Part shown: one piece after another, positions 6,836 through 12,567 of the stretch
How the letters are laid out: the number at the start of each line of letters is the position of its first letter
Numbering within the stretch: position 1 is the stretch's first letter
Assembly (NCBI GenBank): GCA_017383665.1
Contig: JAFNWA010000125.1
Span: 1 to 12,567 of the forward strand
Length of the DNA stretch: 12,567 nucleotides
Direction of reading: 5' to 3'
Source: Bacteroidaceae bacterium
GTDB taxonomy: Bacteria; Bacteroidota; Bacteroidia; Bacteroidales; Bacteroidaceae
Notes under the pieces: model-generated
Seen by the model: the letters and a program-made list of their open reading frames with translations, nothing else
Database searches by the model: none
What the model was told of the DNA's origin: nothing
Position numbers and translations under genes: made by a program

Positions 6836-7474
6836 TTATTTTATTATCAAATCCTCCACTACTACCTTTGGCACATAATGCACTCCATCCTTGCGGTAAT
6901 ATGAATGGTCATCACCCTCCTTTATGTCCACGAGTTTAATATCCTCTGCACCCTTTCCGATAGCAATCACAAGCACAGGCTTATATGGCAACTGCAATGA
7001 GTCAACAAGCTTGTCTCCATCAAAATCCATAATACATAAACCATTCAAGCCCATCTCGACAGCCTGCAAAAGCATACTCTGCGCTGAAATGCCAAGATCA
7101 ACGAATGTACTGTTGCGAGGTTCAATTGTAGAACAGACAATGATGAATGCATTGGGTTCTGTTCCTTGAATGGGCAAATGAAACTCCTTTAAGCCAGCCC
7201 CCATTCTTATAAAAGGCAATACTTTATGAGCCTCATCGGCTATCACCGGCCTAAAACGGAGAACCTGACGGTTACGAGCAGATGCCAATTTACAGTTCAC
7301 ACCTATGATGCGGCGCAATTGGTCGGGGCGCACGATGTACGAAGCATCGTATCCCCTCATACTACGGTTCTTTGCAAGCAAGTATAGAAGTCCTTCCTTT
7401 GATTTTGAATTTGATGCCGCGCCAGAGTTGGAACGATACTGTTCCATGCGTTTTTCCAAATAGTTGTCGGCCAT
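6836..7474 (-). CDS. Nitroreductase-family flavoprotein
   Basis: This is a predicted cytoplasmic FMN-dependent oxidoreductase of 212 residues. Family traits are the N-terminal NRSMRGYD (residues 36-43, the usual R-R-S-x-R FMN-phosphate region), SARNRQVLRF around residues 64-73 (the place of the usual N-x-Q-P-W-x-F), and VDLGISAQSMLLQAVEMGLNG in the second half. YKPVLVIAIGKG closes the fold. I chose ATG 7474 (MADNYLEKRMEQ). The frame stays open upstream to 7567, but that stretch runs through a terminator hairpin and the tRNA-Cys gene and reads as non-protein. A similar Bacteroidales family begins with an NYLEKR-like helix, which supports this start. Substrate is unknown. The only recognisable upstream promoter is that of tRNA-Cys, from which it is separated by a hairpin. 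Confidence 0.85.
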   Translation of the reverse strand: MADNYLEKRMEQYRSNSGAASNSKSKEGLLYLLAKNRSMRGYDASYIVRPDQLRRIIGVNCKLASARNRQVLRFRPVIADEAHKVLPFIRMGAGLKEFHLPIQGTEPNAFIIVCSTIEPRNSTFVDLGISAQSMLLQAVEMGLNGLCIMDFDGDKLVDSLQLPYKPVLVIAIGKGAEDIKLVDIKEGDDHSYYRKDGVHYVPKVVVEDLIIK

Positions 7475-7490
7475 AATAGAAATTGTAAAA

Positions 7491-7521
7491 ATAAAAAAGA
7501 GTCCCTTACAAGAACTCTTTG
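7491..7521 (-). terminator. Rho-independent-type terminator directly after tRNA-Cys
   Basis: Read on the - strand, stem AAAGAGTTC (7520-7512) pairs with GGACTCTTT (7504-7496) over nine base pairs including one G-U. The loop has seven bases and is followed by TTTATTTTT. The stem starts one base after the mature tRNA end. The structure finishes about 17 bases before the start codon of the nitroreductase-like gene. Confidence 0.8.
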
Positions 7522-7593
7522 AGGTACCTGGCGGATTCGAACCGCCGTACATGGTTTTGCAGACCACTGACTAAGCCACTCATCCAAGGTACC
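7522..7593 (-). tRNA. tRNA-Cys (anticodon GCA)
   Basis: On the - strand a 72-base cloverleaf forms. The acceptor stem is GGTACCT/AGGTACC with discriminator T (U73), the base expected for bacterial tRNA-Cys. The anticodon stem GTGGT/ACCAT encloses loop CTGCAAA with anticodon GCA (forward positions 7558-7560). The D stem is three pairs (GAT/GTC). The T arm is GGCGG-TTCGAAT-CCGCC. CCA is not encoded. It has a consensus promoter upstream and a hairpin terminator immediately downstream. Confidence 0.96.
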
Positions 7594-7628
7594 GGATGCC
7601 TTATGCGACTATTCGCTTTAAGCGATGA

Positions 7629-7663
7629 CAAAGGTAAGACATTTTTTGTGAAGAACAAACAAA
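7629..7663 (-). promoter_or_regulatory. Promoter of tRNA-Cys
   Basis: On the - strand TACCTTTG (7636-7629) is preceded by TTTG (7659-7656) with a 19-base spacer; a second TTTG directly abuts it at 7663-7660. This is a full match to the Bacteroides consensus. The spacer contains a run of six A. The -7 octamer is identical to that of the tRNA-Glu promoter. The predicted start is near 7622, about 29 bases before the tRNA. Confidence 0.85.
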
Positions 7664-7679
7664 GAGACCCATTTTTTGT
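7640..7679. repeat. Direct repeat CATTTTTTGT, two copies 30 bp apart
   Basis: Identical 10-mers lie at 7640-7649 and 7670-7679, with a weaker relative (CATTTTTCGG) at 7690-7699. They flank the -33 region of the tRNA-Cys promoter and provide phased A/T tracts. The rest of the 7594-7764 gap shows no gene. Confidence 0.5.
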
Positions 7680-7764
7680 AGCAATATGCCATTTTTCGGC
7701 AATTATTTCACTGAATTAACCCTATTTAAACTTTTATATCCTATCTTCGCGACAAAATAGCACA

Positions 7765-9075
7765 ATGAGACATAAGGTTGAAAGATTCATTGGCGAGCAC
7801 AGGTTGCTGGAATATGGCGACAAGGTACTCGTTGCTGTCAGTGGTGGAGCCGACTCTGTCGCTCTCCTTATTGTGCTTCATAGGCTTGGGTACAACTGCG
7901 AAGCAATACATTGTAACTTTCACCTGCGAGGCGATGAGAGTAACCGCGACGAGCAGTTTACAAAGGAACTGTGCGAACGGTTAGGGGTTGTACTCCACAC
8001 CATACATTTTGACACAAAGGCGTATGCCAAGGAGAGGAACATCTCTATTGAAATGGCAGCACGCGAGCAGCGTTACACCGCCTTTGAAGAGCACAGGGCT
8101 GCAATTGATGCAAAAGCCATTGCAGTTGCACATCACCGCGACGACTCGGCCGAGACTATGCTCCTGAACCTCACCCGTGGCACAGGAATAAAAGGTTTGC
8201 GTGGCATACAGCCAAAAAACGGTAATATCATCCGCCCTTTGCTATGCGTGGGACGCGACGAGATAGTCGATTACCTGAAATGGCGTGAAGAGAGCTATGT
8301 AACCGACAGCACCAACCTGACCTGCGACTACACACGCAACAAGATAAGGTTAGAGGTTATTCCCAAACTGGCCGAGATAAACCCTTCTATTCTCGCTTCA
8401 CTTGCAGCTACGGCACAGCGCATAGGCGATGCCGAAAAGATATACAGCCACGCCATTAGGGAAGCCATTGAGCGTGTAAAGCATGGAAATGAAATCAACA
8501 TTGAGACCCTTTCTAAAGAAGTTGCACCAGCAACTGTTCTGCATGAAATTCTATCGCCATACGGTTTTAATAGCGCGCAGATTGATGACATTGCATGCTC
8601 AATGGGAAACGAAGGCTGCAAACAGTTCCACGCGGCTGAGTGGAGCGTAATCAAGGAACGCGGACAACTGAAAATTATCTCCAAGACTATTTTTCTACAG
8701 GATGATATGGAATTACCCTGGGAAGGCTCAGTTGAAACAGCACAAGGCACCTTGACCATCACTCACGCCACATTCAACGGAGATATCCCAAAAGAGCGCA
8801 ATGTTGCTTGTCTTGATGCCGATAGGTTGCATCTGCCGCTTACATTGAGAAGCACTCGTAACGGTGACCGTTTTGCGCCATTCGGCATGCAAGGAACAAA
8901 ACTTGTGAGCGATTATCTAACTGACCGCAAGAAAAGTAGAATTGAAAAACAGATGCAACTTGTTGTGGTTGATACAAATGGAGAAATTGTGTGGTTAGTA
9001 AATGAAAGACCCTCGTCACGCTGCTGTATCAGTAAAGAAACAAAGAATGTTATCCGCTTTGAATGGCGTGGATAG
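7765..9075 (+). CDS. tilS: tRNA(Ile)-lysidine synthase TilS
   Basis: TilS attaches lysine to cytidine 34 of the tRNA-Ile that bears CAU, so that it reads AUA codons. The protein has 436 residues. The PP-loop ATP pyrophosphatase motif SGGADS is at 26-31. HCNFHLRGDES follows at 49-59, AHHRDDSAET at 122-131 and RGTG at 138-141; these are the usual N-terminal catalytic-domain blocks. The C-terminal domain has GDRFAPFGMQGTK and YLTDRK, typical of the family. The ATG at 7765 gives the standard spacing to the PP-loop. Just upstream, TATCTTCG at 7742-7749 is a poor match to the -7 consensus and no -33 partner is seen. The gene is divergent from tRNA-Cys and ends 5 bases from the convergent Sel1-repeat gene, with no hairpin between. 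Confidence 0.96.
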   Translation: MRHKVERFIGEHRLLEYGDKVLVAVSGGADSVALLIVLHRLGYNCEAIHCNFHLRGDESNRDEQFTKELCERLGVVLHTIHFDTKAYAKERNISIEMAAREQRYTAFEEHRAAIDAKAIAVAHHRDDSAETMLLNLTRGTGIKGLRGIQPKNGNIIRPLLCVGRDEIVDYLKWREESYVTDSTNLTCDYTRNKIRLEVIPKLAEINPSILASLAATAQRIGDAEKIYSHAIREAIERVKHGNEINIETLSKEVAPATVLHEILSPYGFNSAQIDDIACSMGNEGCKQFHAAEWSVIKERGQLKIISKTIFLQDDMELPWEGSVETAQGTLTITHATFNGDIPKERNVACLDADRLHLPLTLRSTRNGDRFAPFGMQGTKLVSDYLTDRKKSRIEKQMQLVVVDTNGEIVWLVNERPSSRCCISKETKNVIRFEWRG

Positions 9076-9080
9076 GATTA

Positions 9081-10724
9081 CTATTTAAGACCTTTCAACG
9101 CTGCAATAGCATCCTCATTGCCTAACTCTGCCGACATTTTCCACAGTTCCACAGCCTTGTCACGATTTTTGTGGACGCCCTGCCCATAGTGATAGCATAT
9201 TCCAAGGTCATACATCGCAGTAGCATGTCTCTGTTCTGCGGCTTTAGCGTACCATTTTACAGACTCTTCAAAACTCTGTGTCACACCCATACCCTTGTAG
9301 TACATCACACCAAGAATATATTGTGCATCTACATTCCCCTTTTCGGCAACAGAGATATACCATCGGGCAGCAGTGAGATAGTCCTGTTCTACACCATAGC
9401 CCATATAATAACACTGGGCAAGATTGTACTGCGCATCAGCATCACCGGCCTCGGCACCCATACTGTACCATTTCACGGCCTCATCATAATCTACTTTACC
9501 GCTAATTCCCGTACAGTAGTAGTTACCGACCTTGTTGTATGCCGGGATATAGCCTGAATCTGCAGCCTGACAGTACCGGTCAAAAGCAATTATCTTCTCA
9601 ATCTTCTCATCAGCATCTACAAAGTATTCGGCAATGCAGAACATCGCTTCGGCATCTCCAAGATCGGCTGCCTGATTATAAAGCTTCATAGCCATATCGT
9701 AATCATGGGCAACTCCATCACCCCAATAGTAACAACCGGCAAGCTGACAGATTGACTTGGCATCTCCGTTTTCAGCCGCCTTGGCAAACCAACCAGCCGC
9801 CACACGATGATTCTCCTCCACTCCATTACCTGAATAGTAGCAACATGCAAGCACATATTGTGCATCTACATATCCCTGAAGTGCAGCCTTCTCATACCAC
9901 TTTACAGCTTGAACAGAATCCTTTACAACGCCAACACCATTACTATAACTCTCGGCAAGAGCATATTGCGCATTCACATAACCCTGATTTGCCGATTTGA
10001 CAAGCCATTCAAAAGCAACACCCTCATCCTTTCCAACACCATCTCCATAAAGATAGCACATTGCAAGATTATACTGTGCTACAGCCAGGCCATGCCCAGC
10101 AGCCCTTCGGTACCAATAGAAAGCCTCATCGCAGCTCTCTGTGACACCCAAGCCATAGAAGAAACAATCACCGACCTCATTCCAAGCAAACGGATAACCA
10201 AGCTCGGCTGCACGATACAGCAAATCAAAAGCTTTCTCCTTGTCAACATCCACTCCCGTTCCGGTTTTATAGCAAAGTCCCAATTTGGTCATAGCCATAA
10301 CATTACCCTGTTCTGCAGCAAGGATGTACCACCTCACAGCCTCATCCACATCCTGCCGTGTACCTGTCCCGTTATAATAACAGTTGCCGATATTACTCTG
10401 CGCCATATCATTTCCCTGCGCAGCTGATTTCCTAAACCACTTGATTGCCTTATTATAATTTTGCCCTACACCCTTTCCCGAATAGTAACAAGCGCCCAGA
10501 TTACATTGAGCCGAAGCATCACCACTCTTTGCGGCAGCCTTCCACAACCTTACAGCCGTGTCATAATCACATGCCTTGTAGGCTTCAAGACCCTTGATAT
10601 ACTTTTCACTACGCAGTGTATCCAATGTACAAACCTTTCCATAAGGGCATGACGCCTCCAAAGGAGTAGCCGCAATGAGCGACACAAGCACCAGCAACAA
10701 TATTTGTACATGGAATCCTTTCAT
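9081..10724 (-). CDS. Exported Sel1-like repeat protein (13 full repeats)
   Basis: This protein of 547 residues has an N-terminal signal peptide (hydrophobic core about 6-19, probable signal peptidase I cut after LEA at residue 24). The cysteine at 26 lacks a proper lipobox, so a lipoprotein is unlikely. From residue 54 to 520 it consists of 13 consecutive 36-residue Sel1-like repeats of the form A-x-x-W-x-x-x-A-A-x-x-G-x-x-x-A-x-x-x-L-G-x-C-Y-Y-x-G-x-G-V, then a terminal half repeat. Repeat 9 has lost the YxxGxGV end and repeat 10 is one residue short. Nine repeats carry a cysteine at the same repeat position (26). Such alpha-solenoids usually mediate protein binding; no enzymatic domain is visible. 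It lies 17 bases downstream of the TPR gene and is probably cotranscribed. The partner and role are not recognisable from sequence. Confidence 0.88.
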   Translation of the reverse strand: MKGFHVQILLLVLVSLIAATPLEASCPYGKVCTLDTLRSEKYIKGLEAYKACDYDTAVRLWKAAAKSGDASAQCNLGACYYSGKGVGQNYNKAIKWFRKSAAQGNDMAQSNIGNCYYNGTGTRQDVDEAVRWYILAAEQGNVMAMTKLGLCYKTGTGVDVDKEKAFDLLYRAAELGYPFAWNEVGDCFFYGLGVTESCDEAFYWYRRAAGHGLAVAQYNLAMCYLYGDGVGKDEGVAFEWLVKSANQGYVNAQYALAESYSNGVGVVKDSVQAVKWYEKAALQGYVDAQYVLACCYYSGNGVEENHRVAAGWFAKAAENGDAKSICQLAGCYYWGDGVAHDYDMAMKLYNQAADLGDAEAMFCIAEYFVDADEKIEKIIAFDRYCQAADSGYIPAYNKVGNYYCTGISGKVDYDEAVKWYSMGAEAGDADAQYNLAQCYYMGYGVEQDYLTAARWYISVAEKGNVDAQYILGVMYYKGMGVTQSFEESVKWYAKAAEQRHATAMYDLGICYHYGQGVHKNRDKAVELWKMSAELGNEDAIAALKGLK

Positions 10725-10741
10725 GATGTTAAAGGAAAGTT

Positions 10742-12421
10742 TCAGTTGACAATCTGTTTCAGCACAGCTTCGGCATCGGGATGCCCAAGCTCAATAGCCT
10801 TTTTAAGACAGGAAGCAGCCTCTTTTGAGTCACCCTTCTGCATATACAAACGCCCAAGCAGATAGTGTATATCCGGCTGCTGCGGAGCAAGAGCCTCAGC
10901 CTCTTTCAAAACTCTAAGTCCCTCTTCCGAGAACTTGACACGGTAACACAGAACACCTTTTTCAATATAATAAGACACATTCTGCGGCGCAAGACTGATT
11001 GCAGAGTCAATGTCATTGAGAGCCAATTGATACATCTTGGCTTTCAGTTCAACCTGTGACCTGAGATAATAGAAATCAGCACCAAGAGTTGTGGAGACAA
11101 GTTCCTCATATCTGTTGAAGTCGAGTATAGCATTGCGGTATTTTTCAGCTGCAGAATAGACCAAAGCACGAGTCAGTATATACGGTGCAGCACTCTTTAT
11201 CGATGATTCATCAAAACTGTTTACAGCGCTGTCAAGCAATGCCACTGATTTTTCATAATTGCCAACCTCATTGTAACACTTTGCAGCCTTGGCAAAAGTT
11301 TCGGGGCCTCGTACATCTGTTACCGAAAGAGACTCATAACATTTTGCAGCATCGGTAAAACGACCATGTGAAAAGAGCATGTCTGCCTTGGCGACAACAT
11401 AAAGCGACTGGTTGTCGAGTTCAATAGCCCTGTCAAACTCGGCCAATGCGTTTTCAAACGAGAGACTCGGATGAGAAATTGAATCTCCGGACAAAAGAAT
11501 TGCATTTATAACCTTGGCCTTTCCAAAATGCACCTCGGCAACACCTTTTGAGAGTTTCAAAGCCCTGTTCCAGGATTGTTCTGCCAATTCCATGTCCCTG
11601 AGGAACAACGCCTCATATTCAGCTCTTGAAATATATCCCTCGTAACTGTCCGGATAATTTGCTATAAATTCGTCAATAACGCTCCTGTATGAGACGCTAT
11701 CACCAACCATTGCCTGCATATACAGACAAGACAAGGCGTTCTCCTTGCTCGACGGTAACGCAGTGCGTATTCCCATCTGATGATAGAACCCACGACCATA
11801 TGTTGCCACCGTCGGTTCAAGCATTGAAAGCACAGATGCTCCTATGGCATAACTGTTTATAGTATCTCCGGTTGCAGCCGGTTGCATCATTGCCACAAAT
11901 TCACCACCTGCATTGACAATAGGCAATGAGAGGAAACGCGATTCCATTGGTTTTTTCAATGTGTAATAAGCACATGAATAGATTGAATCGACTCTCTCAA
12001 CAATAGTATTCTCGACAAAACCGCCTTTACCCATACCATAACCCAGCAGATACAGTAGTTCGTCATCAGCAACCGGTGTGTGAGAGACAGGAAGAGATTT
12101 TATCTTTTTGCTGGGGGCAACTCTAACCCTGATGCAATCCAGAATCTCATTAACGCCCAGGATATGCTTTACAGGATGTACGACGCCCTTGACATCAATG
12201 ACTACGGCACTGTCTGCCCCCACAAAGAGCGAACGGGAAGAGAGAAGTTCTCCTTTGTCACCTACAAAGAGAGCGGTACCGTTGTTCAACAAGACTCCCT
12301 GCTTATAAGTCACGACACTTGCCACAGCATTGCGTGCCTTTTCCACACTCTTAGGCAGCTTATCGGCAAATACAGATATGGCCGACATATATACCGCAAG
12401 TAACAACAGCAACCTTTTCAT
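10742..12421 (-). CDS. Exported TPR protein with a degenerate trypsin-like domain
   Basis: This is a predicted periplasmic protein of 559 residues. A signal peptide (MKRLLLLLAVYM, likely cut after VFA at residue 19) precedes a beta-rich domain (about 25-205) that follows the layout of trypsin-like/HtrA proteases. GELLSSRSL (57-65) sits where G-x-L-L-T-N-x-H-V is expected, DCIRVRV (95-101) at the Asp strand, and FLSLPIVNAGGEFV (163-176) at the G-N-S-G-G-P-x-V-N site. By this hand alignment His is replaced by Ser64 and the nucleophile by Leu164, so it should be inactive. Residues from about 245 to the end form several tetratricopeptide repeats. I chose ATG 12421; the frame is open to 12541, but that part overlaps the SpoU gene in another frame. 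A family of similar protease-like/TPR proteins occurs in Bacteroidales; its function is unknown to me. Confidence 0.8.
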   Translation of the reverse strand: MKRLLLLLAVYMSAISVFADKLPKSVEKARNAVASVVTYKQGVLLNNGTALFVGDKGELLSSRSLFVGADSAVVIDVKGVVHPVKHILGVNEILDCIRVRVAPSKKIKSLPVSHTPVADDELLYLLGYGMGKGGFVENTIVERVDSIYSCAYYTLKKPMESRFLSLPIVNAGGEFVAMMQPAATGDTINSYAIGASVLSMLEPTVATYGRGFYHQMGIRTALPSSKENALSCLYMQAMVGDSVSYRSVIDEFIANYPDSYEGYISRAEYEALFLRDMELAEQSWNRALKLSKGVAEVHFGKAKVINAILLSGDSISHPSLSFENALAEFDRAIELDNQSLYVVAKADMLFSHGRFTDAAKCYESLSVTDVRGPETFAKAAKCYNEVGNYEKSVALLDSAVNSFDESSIKSAAPYILTRALVYSAAEKYRNAILDFNRYEELVSTTLGADFYYLRSQVELKAKMYQLALNDIDSAISLAPQNVSYYIEKGVLCYRVKFSEEGLRVLKEAEALAPQQPDIHYLLGRLYMQKGDSKEAASCLKKAIELGHPDAEAVLKQIVN

Positions 12422-12426
12422 CGCAA

Positions 12427-12567
12427 TCAATCGTTCAAATGACGCTGACGGACAGCCTCGTAAAGAATAACACCGGTAGCAACAGAAACATTCAAGGATT
12501 CGATATTGCCATACTGCGGAATTGCAACCCAATCGTCGCAAAGTGCAAGATGCTCCTGTGGAATACC
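12427..12567 (-). CDS. SpoU-family RNA 2'-O-methyltransferase, C-terminal end (5' truncated)
   Basis: The last 46 codons of a gene enter from the right edge and end in TGA at 12429-12427. The sequence IPQYGNIESLNVSVATGVI contains the conserved final motif of SpoU/TrmH methyltransferases (S-L-N-V-S-x-A-x-G), which forms part of the knotted S-adenosylmethionine site. The tail EAVRQRHLND completes it. Enzymes of this family methylate ribose 2'-OH in tRNA or rRNA; which RNA cannot be told from this fragment. The TPR gene begins 5 bases after its stop, so the two are likely cotranscribed. Confidence 0.9.
   Translation of the reverse strand, partial: GIPQEHLALCDDWVAIPQYGNIESLNVSVATGVILYEAVRQRHLND

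Noticed and set aside
7475..7567. N-terminal extension of the nitroreductase-like gene to 7567
   Set aside because: The extension would translate the terminator hairpin and part of tRNA-Cys; ATG 7474 gives a normal family N-terminus.
7742..7749. TATCTTCG as the tilS promoter -7 element
   Set aside because: One mismatch in the TTTG part and no TTTG at 19-21 bases upstream; mentioned only as a weak possibility.
9858..10427. 189-codon + strand frame inside the Sel1-repeat gene
   Set aside because: It is antisense to a highly regular repeat protein with signal peptide; the apparent periodic protein is a by-product of the repeats.
9081..10724. The roughly 108-bp periodicity as a CRISPR or DNA-level satellite
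   Set aside because: The period is that of 36-residue Sel1 repeats; units differ strongly at the DNA level and there are no identical short repeats with unique spacers.
12422..12541. 40-codon N-terminal extension of the TPR gene
   Set aside because: It overlaps the SpoU coding end in another frame and would bury the signal peptide that starts at 12421.
1..12567. Mobile element, phage, defence system or toxin-antitoxin pair
   Set aside because: No transposase, integrase, nuclease, toxin or terminal repeat is seen; nearly all genes are core housekeeping types with consistent composition.

Overview
The window looks like ordinary core chromosome of a Bacteroidales (Bacteroidetes) bacterium. The basis is the protein style (a 653-residue GyrB without the long enterobacterial insert, an FtsA tail with a charged linker, a DUF5009/NagX-type membrane protein), the near-absence of Shine-Dalgarno sequences, and promoters of the form TTTG-N19/20-TAnnTTTG, the known Bacteroides primary-sigma consensus. 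Genus cannot be fixed from the sequence alone. I see no transposase, phage gene, CRISPR array, attachment site or rRNA.

Left part (1-3000): the 3' end of ftsA is followed by ftsZ and a YqeY/GatB-like gene, closely spaced on the + strand as one division-associated unit. recO (-) converges on it. Middle part (3001-5726): a consensus promoter drives tRNA-Glu(UUC) and rpsT, ending in a GC-rich hairpin terminator. gyrB then has its own promoter and ends in a symmetric bidirectional terminator.

Right-middle part (5727-7764): a predicted 10-or-so-helix acyltransferase-family membrane protein and a nitroreductase-like flavoprotein form a two-gene unit on the - strand. Upstream of them on the same strand lies tRNA-Cys(GCA), with a consensus promoter and, directly after its 3' end, a Rho-independent-type hairpin that sits just before the nitroreductase start codon. 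tilS (+) is divergent from tRNA-Cys.

Right part (9081-12567, - strand): the end of a SpoU-family RNA methyltransferase gene, then an exported TPR protein with an N-terminal trypsin-like domain that appears to have lost its catalytic residues, then an exported protein made almost entirely of 13 Sel1-like repeats. The spacings of 5 and 17 bases suggest one operon. These last two genes are the least understood part of the window. I do not see convincing evidence of an undescribed multi-gene system; the points of interest are structural and regulatory details.
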